A program made the position numbers and the translations under genes. This document shows positions 1 to 8,222 of a DNA stretch of 64,000 nt, piece after piece (within the stretch, counting starts at the first letter, position 1; the number at the start of each line of letters is the position of its first letter). The stretch comes from Streptomyces hygroscopicus (GTDB lineage: Bacteria > Actinomycetota > Actinomycetes > Streptomycetales > Streptomycetaceae). The DNA lies in contig CP018627.1 of the NCBI GenBank assembly GCA_002021875.1, forward strand, positions 11,532,001-11,596,000. Reading direction: 5' to 3'. The notes beneath the pieces were generated by a model. The model saw nothing but the letters and a program-made list of their open reading frames with translations, did not search any database and had not been told where the DNA came from.

Positions 1-1
1 C

Positions 2-541
2 CGCACCGAGCGGTTCAGTTCGATCCGGATCGACGGTGAGGGGGGCGTTCACGCCGCGATCCGGCATCTGGTCGACTCGGGCCATCAGCACATCGGAATG
101 CTCGATCATGCGGGCCGGTCCGAGCCGAGCATCCGCCACGACTGGTTCGTCAGCGCGATGTCCGCCTGCGGACTGGATGCCGGATCGGTCAGTCGGGCAG
201 ATCAGAGCGTTGAGGGCGGGGAGAGCGCACTGAAGGAACTTCTCGCCCGTCACCCCGATATAACCGCCGTGTTCACGTTCAATGACGTCATCGCCATCGG
301 AGCACTGCGCGCCGCCCGTCGACTAGGACGGCGGGTTCCTCGCGACCTCGCTGTGATCGGCTTCGACGGCCTCCGGCTCGGAGCGCTCGTCGAGCCGCCG
401 CTGTCCACCGTTGCTCTGGACACGCGGGGACTCGGCGCGCTCGCCGTGGAACAGACCGCCCGGCTGCTGGCCACAAGCAGTCCGCTCAGCCGGGATGAAC
501 TGGTGGTCAGGGCAGAACTCCAGCTGCGTGAATCCGCATAG
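2..541 (+). CDS. LacI-family transcriptional regulator, C-terminal part
   Basis: The gene enters from the left edge, so the DNA-binding domain is outside the window. The visible 179 residues are the periplasmic-binding-protein-like effector domain: a segment with IDGEGGV and GHQHIGML, then the FTFNDVIAIGALRAAR stretch and the PRDLAVIGFDG motif typical of the LacI/GalR C-terminal lobe. The family represses sugar or nucleoside uptake and catabolic genes and responds to a small ligand. No target gene is visible. The neighbour downstream is convergent, so the regulated operon is probably to the left. Confidence 0.9.
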   Translation, partial: RTERFSSIRIDGEGGVHAAIRHLVDSGHQHIGMLDHAGRSEPSIRHDWFVSAMSACGLDAGSVSRADQSVEGGESALKELLARHPDITAVFTFNDVIAIGALRAARRLGRRVPRDLAVIGFDGLRLGALVEPPLSTVALDTRGLGALAVEQTARLLATSSPLSRDELVVRAELQLRESA

Positions 542-620
542 CAGGTGCCGCACCACCGGTGGGTGGCGTACTGCCTCTGTTCCTACAGGCCGTCGGTTCT
601 GTTGTAGCGCCGTATTCGAA

Positions 621-1475
621 TCAGCGAGCGCGGTCCCCAGGACGGGCGGCGACAATGATCGCGCCGAGTTCTATGCTGGTGAGGTTGGCCGGGTCGGTGA
701 ACAGGACGACGTCCGTCGCGCCCGCGGCCAGCGCGGCATGGCTCACCTCGACCGTCACGGCGCCCGCGTAGCCGCGGCCGCGGAGGTGAGCTGGGGTGTA
801 GACGGGGTCCACCCGGATCATGCCGCCGACGATCGAGGTCGCGGCCGCCATGGAGACGGGAATGCCGTCCGGGGTCTCCCAGAGCGTGAAGTGTCTGTCG
901 CCGAAGCGCGAGTCGGCCCAAGAGCCGGAGTCGATCAAGTCGATGGAGGACTGCTCTCCGACATCGACGCAGAACTCACGGCACCAGCAGACGACTTGCT
1001 CGTGGTCCCTTTCACCTGCGACGCGACCCCGGCCCTCTGGACGCGGCTGCGGTGGGGTGAGCGTGCCGAGACGGTAAAGATGAGTCTGCCAGAAGGGCGC
1101 CGGCGCTGCGTCCGTGTGCCGCTGCCATGCATCCGCGAAAGCGGTGGCGGTGTCGTGGTCCGCGAGGACACCGGAGGGGGAGTGGCCGAGGCCGGCCAGT
1201 TGAGCGGCGAGGGTGCCGGCCTGCTCGGCAGGCAGTGGGGTGACCCACAGGTATCCGCGCGGAGTGCGATAAAAGATGGCGCAGACCTCGCCTCGTGACT
1301 CTAGAAGGCCGAAGACGGTGGCTGCGGCACTGTGTGAATCCACCCCACGTGTTCGCAGCTTTTCGATGTCCGTCAACGGCGTGTTGTGCAGAGCGGGCCG
1401 GGAGCGCAGGAAGTCTCCGGCTCGGGCGAGGAAGTCGGCGACGTCGTCGGTGAGTTGCCAGCCATCCGGGAGCAT
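621..1475 (-). CDS. GNAT-family N-acetyltransferase
   Basis: This 284-residue protein has a GNAT acetyl-CoA-binding fold in its C-terminal third. Residues around RVDPVYTPAHLRGRGYAGA match the R/Q-x-x-G-x-G/A pyrophosphate loop, followed by a DVVLFTDPANLTS strand. The N-terminal half resembles the leader domain of two-part Streptomyces GNAT proteins. Family members transfer acetyl from acetyl-CoA to an amine; the substrate is unknown. After ANLTS the usual closing motif (a tyrosine-rich Y-x-x-I-G-Y helix) is not found and the protein ends after 15 atypical residues, so the 3' end may be frameshifted or truncated. The ATG overlaps a divergent small ORF. Confidence 0.8.
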   Translation of the reverse strand: MLPDGWQLTDDVADFLARAGDFLRSRPALHNTPLTDIEKLRTRGVDSHSAAATVFGLLESRGEVCAIFYRTPRGYLWVTPLPAEQAGTLAAQLAGLGHSPSGVLADHDTATAFADAWQRHTDAAPAPFWQTHLYRLGTLTPPQPRPEGRGRVAGERDHEQVVCWCREFCVDVGEQSSIDLIDSGSWADSRFGDRHFTLWETPDGIPVSMAAATSIVGGMIRVDPVYTPAHLRGRGYAGAVTVEVSHAALAAGATDVVLFTDPANLTSIELGAIIVAARPGDRAR

Positions 1476-1698
1476 GTTTCATCATCCCGGATGTACTCGG
1501 CTCGGGGGAGTTCGTCCACTGGCTGGTAGGGACAACTACCTGCTGATCATAGTCGGCAGTCTGCTCTGGTTGATCGGGGCTGGATTCAACCTCAGCCACC
1601 TGAAGTACACACCAGGCGCCCACCTACCGGTGCCCGTGCTCGCGGGCATGGTGGCCATCGGAGCCCTTTTGGCTCCCGCCTCGCGGCTCTTCCGTTGA
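1474..1698 (+). CDS. Small two-helix membrane protein (hypothetical)
   Basis: A short ORF ends in two clear hydrophobic segments, roughly YLLIIVGSLLWLIGAGF and VLAGMVAIGALLAPA, joined by a short polar loop. It would be a small integral membrane protein of about 55-74 residues. The ATG at 1474 overlaps the start of the divergent acetyltransferase gene and no good ribosome binding site precedes it, so the true start is uncertain. I do not recognise the family. Confidence 0.4.
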   Translation: MFHHPGCTRLGGVRPLAGRDNYLLIIVGSLLWLIGAGFNLSHLKYTPGAHLPVPVLAGMVAIGALLAPASRLFR

Positions 1699-1759
1699 CC
1701 ACAGGAGGGCCGTATGACCGTCATCGGTGTACCCCGACAGGCACATCAGCCCCGTGGGC

Positions 1760-1888
1760 ATGAGCAGCCGGCCGAGCCTCCGCGACACTCACCGCTTCGA
1801 CATCGAACACATCGACATCCTCCGTAGTCCTGATCCCGACGCCGTCATCGCCACCCGGCTCTTCATCGCCACGGCCAGGCCCAGATGA
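1760..1888 (+). pseudogene. Possible remnant of a SnoaL/NTF2-like protein
   Basis: A 42-codon frame starting at ATG 1760 contains HRFDIEHIDILRSPDPDAVI, which looks like the middle strand region of a SnoaL-like (NTF2-fold) protein, but no start-to-stop gene of family length is present. It lies in a 411-bp stretch (1699-2109) with no other recognisable gene. The call rests on pattern resemblance only. Confidence 0.25.
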
Positions 1889-2109
1889 TGGCGACACAGG
1901 GAGGGGAGGACAGACAGCGACGGGACCCGACGCCGTTCACGCCAGCGCTGCGTCGGGCCACGCTCAGCACGCCCTGTATGCCGACTGCGCCAGCAAGTGT
2001 CTGAGCTTGGCGACGGCCTGGGGAGAAAGGGTCCCGTACGCGTCCCTCTCCTCTTAGCGACGTGCGCCAGTTTTCCGGACGGTGTATGTCGACGCTGGTT
2101 CTTCTCGAG

Positions 2110-2742
2110 TCAGGTGGAGCTGTTCACGTGGCGGACCAGCCATGTGAGCATGGCGTCGAGGTCGTCGGCGGCCGCGAGGACTTTGCCGACGGCTTCAGGG
2201 GTGTGGAGCCAGTCGTCGCAGCCGAGGGGATAGGCGGCGATCAGTGAGCGGTGGCGCAGCAGGTCCGTGCGGGAGTGGTCGGACGGATAACCCCGTGGGG
2301 GGCGCTTCATCACGTCCCCGGAGATGTCGTAGCCCTTCGCCCTCAAGCCCTCGACGATGGCCGAGAGTTCGTGGCCGCTTCCCTCGGCGGCGACGGCCTT
2401 GCGGAACATGGTGACCTGGCCAGGGGCGGGATACCACCAAGCGCCTTGGATCCGCAGGCCGTCCAGGTCGAACCGCAGGCCGATCTCGATCTTGTGGCCG
2501 AGCCGGATCACCGCGCCCTGATGCTGCCACCACCAGGAGTTGGTGCGGTAGTGCCAGACAGAGAAGTCCTCGTACCGGGGATTGACGTCAGCGACATCAT
2601 TGAGCAGCGCGATCATCGGCTGCCGGACGAGACGTTCGCGATCCGCGCGGTACTGCTCGCGCACCGCGTGTGTTGGCTCGCCCTGCAGGTGCAGCAGCAC
2701 GTCCATGGCTCGTTCCGGCCAGCCGGTGAACCGTCCGCTCAT
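2110..2742 (-). CDS. DUF2461-family protein
   Basis: This 210-residue protein matches the DUF2461 (TIGR02453) family of unknown function: an N-terminal FTGWPERAMDVLLHLQ segment, a central HQGAVIRLGHKIEIGLRFDLDGL region, and the diagnostic GYPSDHSRTDLLRHRSL helix near residue 150, closing with a WLVRHV helix. I chose ATG 2742 (MSGRFTGWP) because homologous proteins begin there; the open frame extends 42 codons further without resemblance. The next minus-strand gene is separated from it by a terminator hairpin, so this gene is probably transcribed alone. Confidence 0.8.
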   Translation of the reverse strand: MSGRFTGWPERAMDVLLHLQGEPTHAVREQYRADRERLVRQPMIALLNDVADVNPRYEDFSVWHYRTNSWWWQHQGAVIRLGHKIEIGLRFDLDGLRIQGAWWYPAPGQVTMFRKAVAAEGSGHELSAIVEGLRAKGYDISGDVMKRPPRGYPSDHSRTDLLRHRSLIAAYPLGCDDWLHTPEAVGKVLAAADDLDAMLTWLVRHVNSST

Positions 2743-2895
2743 GCTGGCACCATAACCCACCAACGATCCGACAAGGAGGTAGAGCGACGGGCAAGGAGGA
2801 GCAACTCCACATGTGTGAGAGGTGTTGCGGTGGATCAGCGGTAGCGCAGGGCAGGAGAAGGCGCCCACCAGCCCTACGCGTGCCGATCCCTCACC

Positions 2896-2920
2896 AGCCC
2901 CCCATCGAGGCTGGGGGGCT
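2896..2920. terminator. Rho-independent-like hairpin
   Basis: A 9-bp perfect stem (AGCCCCCCA / TGGGGGGCT) with a 7-nt loop lies just downstream of the minus-strand gene ending at 2952 and upstream of the next one. It has no strong U tract, as is usual in high-GC actinobacteria. Confidence 0.6.
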
Positions 2921-2951
2921 TCTCGAGCCCTGTGAGGTCGGCCTACAGCTC

Positions 2952-3584
2952 TCAGGAGGAAGACGCCGCGTTGCGCTCAGCCGCACCAGCGGCCGCGTCC
3001 GGGGCGGTAGCCGAGTACAAGACGGACCTCTGCTGCTTGGTGCGGTGAGCTTCGCCCTTGGCGACGAGCGCCTCGAGAGTGCTGCGCACGACCGTGGCCT
3101 TGATCTCGCGGTCCGGGAGCGTCTGGGTGAGGGTGGCGGTGACTTCGGCTGCGGAGCGCGGTTCACCGTGCTGGGTGAGGTCACCGTGGATGAGGTCCCG
3201 GAGGGTGGGCGCACCCGCTGCTCGGACCCGCTTGGTGCGGTTCCCGCCCGACTCCGCCCCCTTCCGCTTGCCGCTGGCTGTGTCGGTCTTCTTCTTCGGC
3301 TTGCGTGTCGCCGACCGCTCCGCGGACTTCCGCGCAGCGGATGCACCATTCTCAGAGCTGCTGACGCCGGTGTTCTCCGGAACGTCACCGGCGGCTTCGT
3401 CGCCAAGGCTCTGCCGCATGCCGAGCAGCAGCGTCCGGTTGTTTTCCAGTACCAACAGCTGCTGCTGTAGTGCCGTGATCTCGGAGCTGACACGTTCGTG
3501 GTCGGCGGAGTTGAGTTCGAGGTCGGTATTGATCTGTGCCGCGTATTGGGACTTCAGATTGGTGTTGTCGGCAGAGGTGTCCAT
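2952..3584 (-). CDS. Regulatory protein with coiled coil, basic linker and winged-helix-like C terminus
   Basis: A 210-residue protein in three parts. Residues about 10-60 are a heptad-rich helix (ITALQQQLLVLENNRTLLLGM). Residues about 75-125 are a Ser/Lys/Arg-rich linker (KPKKKTDTASGKRKGAE). Residues about 130-190 resemble a winged helix (TLRDLIHGDLTQHGEPRSA, then TLPDREIKATVVRSTLEAL). This architecture occurs in small Streptomyces regulatory proteins and suggests DNA binding as an oligomer; no target is known. I chose ATG 3584 (MDTSADNTN) over a start ten codons upstream because of the sequence character. The HNH pseudogene upstream is unrelated. Confidence 0.6.
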   Translation of the reverse strand: MDTSADNTNLKSQYAAQINTDLELNSADHERVSSEITALQQQLLVLENNRTLLLGMRQSLGDEAAGDVPENTGVSSSENGASAARKSAERSATRKPKKKTDTASGKRKGAESGGNRTKRVRAAGAPTLRDLIHGDLTQHGEPRSAAEVTATLTQTLPDREIKATVVRSTLEALVAKGEAHRTKQQRSVLYSATAPDAAAGAAERNAASSS

Positions 3585-3662
3585 CACAAGCTCCCTCGTC
3601 TGGGGCGTTTTCATGTTGGTGGTGGATGGTACCTCTGCTCGACGGCTATGCGGCTCCTGGCT

Positions 3663-3901
3663 TCAGCGGGCAGGTGTGTAGGTGATCCGGGTGTCGCGGC
3701 AGCCAGCCGCGAGATCGGAGAGCGCGGTCACTTCGCCCGGGTCCGCTGACAGTCCCCAGCGGGACTTCACCACGGTCCACTCCTCGACGTACCGGCAGAG
3801 TGCTCCCGGATCGGAGGGAAGCCACTGGCTGGGGTCCTGATCGGCTTTGGAACGGTTCTCCCGAGCACTCACCGCGGCCAGAGACCTGAGGCTGATCCTT
3901 T
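3663..3901 (-). pseudogene. HNH-family endonuclease, 3' half, interrupted by an IS
   Basis: Read on the minus strand, this segment encodes SLAAVSARENRSKADQDPSQW and then CRYVEEWTVVKSRWGL, the hallmark C-terminal half of secreted Streptomyces HNH-type (DUF1524/GmrSD C-terminal-like) nucleases. Its 5' part lies on the far side of the adjacent IS3-family element, so the gene is split and should be non-functional. The fragment keeps an intact stop codon. Confidence 0.75.
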
Positions 3902-3919
3902 GGAGTGGACACCCTGACA

Positions 3920-4270
3920 ATGGATCTTGATGGTCCTGGGAGGGATGTCCAGGTGGGACGTAAGTCTCCGTACCCGGAGGAGTTCCGGAGGGACGCCGTC
4001 GCGCTGTACCGCGCGTCCGGCGGCAAGCGCACGTATGCGGCGGTGGCCGCGGATCTCGGGATCACCGGGGAGACGCTGCGCACGTGGGTCCGCAAGGACA
4101 CCGGCCGGCCCTCGCCCGAGCCGCCGGGTGGCAGTGCGTCCAGTCCGGCCGAAGAGCTGGCCCGGCTGCGGGCGGAGAACCAGCGGCTGCTGAAGGCGGA
4201 GAGGGAGTGGCAGCTGGAGCGGGAGATCCTGCGCCGGGCAGCCGCGTATTTCGCTCGGGAGGTGCGGTGA
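3920..4270 (+). CDS. IS3-family transposase OrfA
   Basis: About 116 residues. An N-terminal helix-turn-helix (YPEEFRRDAVALYR, then YAAVAADLGITGETLRTWVR) binds the element ends, and a C-terminal leucine-zipper-like helix (EELARLRAENQRLLKAEREW) dimerises. Starts are possible at ATG 3920 or at GTG 3953, which has a GGGAGG sequence upstream. The stop overlaps the start of orfB (GTGA at 4267-4270), which favours coupled translation rather than a classical slippage site. Confidence 0.85.
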   Translation: MDLDGPGRDVQVGRKSPYPEEFRRDAVALYRASGGKRTYAAVAADLGITGETLRTWVRKDTGRPSPEPPGGSASSPAEELARLRAENQRLLKAEREWQLEREILRRAAAYFAREVR

Positions 4271-5166
4271 GCCCCCACCGCTGGGACTTCATGTCCGAGA
4301 ATCGCGCCGCCTTCGGCGTGAAGCGGATATGTCGGGTCCTGGGCGTCTCCCGTTCCGGCTGCTACCGGCACCAGGCCACCGCGTCGGCCCGCGCCGCGCG
4401 CCAGGCCGAGCAGGCCGCGGCGGTCGCCGAGATCCGGCAGATCCACGCAGACCACCACGGCGCCTACGGCGCCCCGCGGATCCACGCCGAACTCCGCTCG
4501 CGGGGCCGGAAGATCAACCGCAAGCGTGTCGCCCGGCTGATGCGCATCAACCACATCGTCGGCCGTCATCTGCGCCGCAGGAAGCGGACCACGATCGCGG
4601 ACAAGATGGCCCCGCCCGCACCGGACCTGGTCATGCGCGACTTCACCGCCACGGTGTTGAATACCAGGTGGTGCGGCGACATCACGTATATCGCTGTTGG
4701 CTCGTCGTGGATGTTCCTGGCGACGGTTATCGACATCTGCTCGCGCCGCGTGATCGGCTGGTCCGTCGCCGACCACATGCGCACCGAGCTCGTCACCGAC
4801 GCGATCGAGATGGCGGTCGCCGCCCGCGGCGGCCAGGTCGACGGAGTCGTCTTTCACACGGACAGGGGCGCCCAGTACGTCAGCCGGGCCTTCGCCGAGG
4901 TCTGCCGCCGGCACGGCATCCGCCGCAGCATGGGGCGCGTCGGCTCAAGTTACGACAATGCCCTGGCCGAGTCGTTCTTCCAGGGCATGAAACGCGAGTT
5001 GCTCCACGGGCGGCGTCTCACCTCGAAGGCGCAGACACGACTGGAGCTGTTCTGCTGGCTGGCCTACTACAACCGGCGCCGCCGTCACTCTGCTCTCGGC
5101 TACCTCACACCAGCCGAATTCGAACAACATCTGATCTCGTCACATACGCTGTCACTCGTCGCATGA
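4267..5166 (+). CDS. IS3-family transposase OrfB (DDE integrase)
   Basis: A 299-residue transposase starting at the GTG that overlaps the orfA stop. It has an HTH_21-like region (HHGAYGAPRIHAELRSRG) and a complete rve catalytic core: first Asp in TRWCGDITYI, second Asp in VVFHTDRGAQY, Glu in YDNALAESFFQGMKRE. It ends with the YNRRRRHSALGYLTPAEFE signature. Length and motifs are complete, so the element looks functional. Confidence 0.95.
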   Translation: MSPHRWDFMSENRAAFGVKRICRVLGVSRSGCYRHQATASARAARQAEQAAAVAEIRQIHADHHGAYGAPRIHAELRSRGRKINRKRVARLMRINHIVGRHLRRRKRTTIADKMAPPAPDLVMRDFTATVLNTRWCGDITYIAVGSSWMFLATVIDICSRRVIGWSVADHMRTELVTDAIEMAVAARGGQVDGVVFHTDRGAQYVSRAFAEVCRRHGIRRSMGRVGSSYDNALAESFFQGMKRELLHGRRLTSKAQTRLELFCWLAYYNRRRRHSALGYLTPAEFEQHLISSHTLSLVA

Positions 5167-5183
5167 AACCCGGTGTCCACTCC

Positions 5184-5261
5184 CGAGGTTGAGCCTCACC
5201 TGCTGTCGCCCACATCGTTGGCGTAGTCCTGGCGCTCCTGCGCCGACCAGTTGGAGGCACC
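5184..5261 (-). pseudogene. HNH-family endonuclease, 5' fragment
   Basis: The minus strand encodes GASNWSAQERQDYANDVGDSR, the conserved segment that directly precedes the SLAAVSARENRSK motif found beyond the IS. Upstream a VPLA tetrapeptide is visible, but the spacing is too long and an in-frame stop intervenes, so the 5' end had also decayed or been replaced. Together with 3663-3901 this is one split gene. Confidence 0.65.
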
Positions 5262-5363
5262 GACTGGTGGGGAGCGTCATTTCGGAACGTGCTGTATTGC
5301 GGCCAGCGGGACGTGCCAGGGCGCTCGAGGCTGTGACCTGCTCTGGTCAGGGGTCCCGGGCTT

Positions 5364-6185
5364 TCACCGTCCCGTGCGCATGTAGGCGCGCAGTGCGAGC
5401 GGAACGAACACCGCCAGCAGCGCGGCCGACCAGAGCAGGACTGCGGCCACTGGATGGGTGAGCGGCCAGGCCGTGTGTCCGGACGTCGACATCCCGGGAT
5501 TGCCGAACAGGTCCCGGGCGGCGGCGGTGAGCGCGCTCACCGGGTTCCAGTCGGCCAGGAACCGCAGCCACTGCGGCATGCCGTCGGTTGGAACGAACGC
5601 GTTGGACATCATCGTGATCGGCAGGAACAGCGGCACCAACTGGGCGACGGTCTGTTCGTTCTTCGCCAGCAGGCCCACATAGGCGCCCGCCCAGCTCAGT
5701 GCGTACCGCAGCAGCATCATCAGCAGGAACGCCTCGACAGCGGGAATGAGGCCGCGGTGCGGCTGCCAGCCCACCAGCAGGCCCGTCCCCACCATGGCGG
5801 CGAGCAGCGGCAGGCCGATCAGGGAGTCGGCGCCGGTGTGCCCGAACGGCACCGCCAACCGTGCCATCGGCATGGATCGGAAACGGTCCATCACGCCGCG
5901 AGAGGTGTCCGCGGCCATCCGCCCCATGACCCCCTGCATCGCGGTGAAGGTCACCATCGCGAACAGTCCGGGCATGAGGTACTCGCGGTAGTCGCCGCCG
6001 CCCGGCACGGCGATCGCGCTGCCGAAGACGTACCCGAACAGCACCACCATGATGACCGGGAAGATCAGCGCGGCGATGATCTGCCCGGGCTCCTGCCGTA
6101 ATCGTCCCAACTCGCGGCCGACCAGGGTCAGTCCGTCGGCGAACGTCCAGCGCAGGCGGCCAAGGGGCGAGGAGATGGCAGTCAT
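5364..6185 (-). CDS. ABC-2 type transporter permease (DrrB-like)
   Basis: A 273-residue membrane protein with six predicted helices (for example AALIFPVIMVVLFGYVFG, LIGLPLLAAMVGTGLLVG and AAVLLWSAALLAVFVPLAL). It carries the conserved ABC-2 loop around GVMDRFRSMPMAR and the NPVSALTAAARDLFGNP segment seen in daunorubicin-type DrrB permeases. Its start overlaps the stop of the ATPase gene (TGATG), so the two are co-translated. It should form the membrane half of a drug or natural-product exporter. Confidence 0.9.
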   Translation of the reverse strand: MTAISSPLGRLRWTFADGLTLVGRELGRLRQEPGQIIAALIFPVIMVVLFGYVFGSAIAVPGGGDYREYLMPGLFAMVTFTAMQGVMGRMAADTSRGVMDRFRSMPMARLAVPFGHTGADSLIGLPLLAAMVGTGLLVGWQPHRGLIPAVEAFLLMMLLRYALSWAGAYVGLLAKNEQTVAQLVPLFLPITMMSNAFVPTDGMPQWLRFLADWNPVSALTAAARDLFGNPGMSTSGHTAWPLTHPVAAVLLWSAALLAVFVPLALRAYMRTGR

Positions 6186-7126
6186 CAGACGTGCTCCTTT
6201 TGATCGGTGAGGCGCAGGAACACCTCGTCGAGGGTGGGGCGGCGCAGCCGCACGTCGGCCGCGGCGACCCCGGCGCGGTCGAGCTCGCGCACGATGTCAG
6301 CGAGCCGGAACCCACTACCGGGCAGGGCAACGCTCAGCTGGTCGGCGCCCTCCACCGTGGGATCGGTCCCGGCCAGGGCATTCAGTATGGTCGCCGCCGG
6401 ACGCAGCCCGGCGGGGTCTTCGACGGTGACATCGAGGCGGTCTCCGATCGTGGACTTCAGCTCGTCGGGCGTGCCCGTGGCGATCACCTGCCCGTGGTCG
6501 ATGACGGCGATGTCGTCGGCCAGACGGTCAGCCTCGTCCAGATACTGCGAGGTGAGCAGCACCGTGGTGCCGTCCGCCACCAGTTCGCGCACGCTGTCCC
6601 AGATCTCGCCGCGACTGCGCGGGTCCAGACCGGTGGTCGGCTCATCCAGGAAGAGCACCTCGGGGCGCTGGATGAGGCAGGTGATCAGGTCGAGGCGGCG
6701 CCGCATCCCGCCGGAGTAGCCGACGACCGGACGATCAGCGGCGTCCCTCAGGCCGAAGCGCTCCAGCAGCTCGTCGGCCCGCCGGTGCGCCTCGCGCCGG
6801 GACAGGTGGTACAGGCGCCCGAACATGTGCAGATTGCCACGGCCCGTGAGCTTCTCGTCCACGGCTGCGTACTGGCCTGCGAGCCCGATCCTGGCCCGCA
6901 CCTTGCCGGCCTCACCGACGACGTCGTATCCGGCGATGCGGGCGTGCCCGGCATCGGGGTCGCACAAGGTCGCCAGAATACGCACCACGGTCGTCTTACC
7001 CGCGCCGTTCGGTCCCAGCACTCCGCAGACCGTCCCTCGCGGCACGCTCAGGTCGAGGCCCCGCAGCGCATGGGTGTCGCCGAAGGTCTTGTGTAACCCC
7101 TCGGCGATCACGATCGGATTTCCCAT
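6185..7126 (-). CDS. ABC transporter ATP-binding protein (DrrA-like)
   Basis: A 313-residue ATPase with Walker A GPNGAGKTT near residue 40, signature YSGGMRRRLDL, Walker B VLFLDEPTTGLDPRSR, and a C-terminal extension like DrrA/NodI-type exporters (DUF4162-like, ending RRPTLDEVFLRLTDQ). ATG 7126 has a strong GAGGAGGGG ribosome binding site. It pairs with the downstream permease as a two-gene exporter. Divergent from a TetR gene with two palindromes between, so it is probably repressed by that regulator and induced by the exported compound. Confidence 0.95.
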   Translation of the reverse strand: MGNPIVIAEGLHKTFGDTHALRGLDLSVPRGTVCGVLGPNGAGKTTVVRILATLCDPDAGHARIAGYDVVGEAGKVRARIGLAGQYAAVDEKLTGRGNLHMFGRLYHLSRREAHRRADELLERFGLRDAADRPVVGYSGGMRRRLDLITCLIQRPEVLFLDEPTTGLDPRSRGEIWDSVRELVADGTTVLLTSQYLDEADRLADDIAVIDHGQVIATGTPDELKSTIGDRLDVTVEDPAGLRPAATILNALAGTDPTVEGADQLSVALPGSGFRLADIVRELDRAGVAAADVRLRRPTLDEVFLRLTDQKEHV

Positions 7127-7141
7127 TACCCCTCCTCGATT

Positions 7142-7156
7142 GCGTACCTTGTACGC
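7142..7156. promoter_or_regulatory. Palindromic operator candidate 1 (TetR)
   Basis: GCGTAC-CTT-GTACGC is a perfect inverted repeat between the exporter operon and the divergent TetR gene. It is 15 bp upstream of the exporter ATG. Confidence 0.7.
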
Positions 7157-7179
7157 GGCCTCGGTGAGGCTATGCCTTC

Positions 7180-7194
7180 GAGTACCATGTACGC
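7180..7194. promoter_or_regulatory. Palindromic operator candidate 2 (TetR)
   Basis: GAGTAC-CAT-GTACGC repeats the first operator with one mismatch in an arm. It lies 17 bp upstream of the regulator's GTG. A site on each side fits repression of both promoters. Confidence 0.7.
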
Positions 7195-7211
7195 AAGTGG
7201 AGGGTGGAACG

Positions 7212-8222
7212 GTGACCGATGCCGAGTACGTGAACATCTGGATGCGGCCCGAGCGCCCGGCCGCGGGTCGGAAGCCGACCTACAGCCGAGCGCAGATCAC
7301 CGAAGCGGCGGTCCGGATCGCCGACGCCGAAGGGCTGGAGGCCGCCACCATGCGGCGGATCGCCGCCGAGATCGGCACGGGCGCAATGTCGCTCTACCGA
7401 TACGTCCCGAGCCGTGACGACCTCATCGAACTCATGGCCGACCACTTGATGGGCGAGATCGACATCACTGGCATGCCCTCCGGCGACTGGCGCGCGGACT
7501 TGACACGCTACGCCAACGGGCTGCGAGCGATGTGGCTACGGCACCCGTGGGTCGCCACCGTGCAGCGGTCGCTCCCCGGCTTCGGTCCTAACCAACTGTT
7601 GCTGATCGAACGGGTGATGGGAGCCCTCGACGCCCACGTCTCCGTAGACGGGAACCTCCGCCTCATGGCCATGCTGAACAGCCACATCGAGGGCGCCGTC
7701 CGCGAGGAGATCAGCACGGCCGAGGAAGTCCGCCGCAGCGGGCTCAGCGAATCGGAGTGGATGGCGCGAAGCTCCCCGCGTATCAATCAGCTGGTGAGCA
7801 GCGGGAAGTACCCGATCTTCACCAAGATCGTGACGGAGTCACACCAGCCGCACCTGAGTCGCGACGACCAGTTCCGCAACGGGCTGGAGCACATCCTCGA
7901 CTACATCGCCGTGGCCCTCCCGCCAACGCCCGAGCCTCCGTGCCCCCCGGGCACGCAGCCCGACCTGCCCGGGGCCCGCCGTGACGAAACCCTCGCCACG
8001 ACGATCGACGACACGCCCATGTGTGACGAAATAGCCATCACGGGCGTCGGTGAGACGCCCGGATGTGACGAAACTTCGGAGGATCTCGCCTCCACCCGCA
8101 GCTGCGCTGTGTGCGGCCGCCCCGTCCCCCAAACCGTCACTGGACGGCCCCGCCAATACTGCTCACGGGCATGCCGACAGCGCGCTTACCGCACCCGGAC
8201 AAGAGCTGGAGCCTCAGTGTGA
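7212..8222 (+). CDS. TetR-family regulator with C-terminal zinc-ribbon-like tail
   Basis: A 336-residue protein, much longer than a usual 190-250-residue TetR. Residues about 25-75 hold the HTH (ITEAAVRIADAEGLEAATM, then IGTGAMSLYRYVPSRDDLIE), followed by a TetR_C ligand domain to about residue 235. A disordered Pro/Asp linker with three repeated (C)DE-T-type blocks leads to a C-terminal CAVCGRPV-x-RQYCSRACRQR motif, a CxxC/CxxxC zinc-binding pattern. GTG 7212 follows a TGGAGGG ribosome binding site. It is divergent from the exporter operon and probably represses it through the palindromes at 7142 and 7180. Confidence 0.85.
   Translation: MTDAEYVNIWMRPERPAAGRKPTYSRAQITEAAVRIADAEGLEAATMRRIAAEIGTGAMSLYRYVPSRDDLIELMADHLMGEIDITGMPSGDWRADLTRYANGLRAMWLRHPWVATVQRSLPGFGPNQLLLIERVMGALDAHVSVDGNLRLMAMLNSHIEGAVREEISTAEEVRRSGLSESEWMARSSPRINQLVSSGKYPIFTKIVTESHQPHLSRDDQFRNGLEHILDYIAVALPPTPEPPCPPGTQPDLPGARRDETLATTIDDTPMCDEIAITGVGETPGCDETSEDLASTRSCAVCGRPVPQTVTGRPRQYCSRACRQRAYRTRTRAGASV

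Larger units (their letters stand above)
3902..5183 (+). mobile_element. IS3-family insertion sequence
   Basis: About 1.28 kb bounded by 12-bp perfect terminal inverted repeats (GGAGTGGACACC at 3902-3913 and its complement at 5172-5183). It contains overlapping orfA and orfB, both apparently intact, so it may still be active. It is inserted into an HNH nuclease gene. I see no clean direct target repeat: the flanks are cttt on the left and cgag on the right. Confidence 0.9.
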
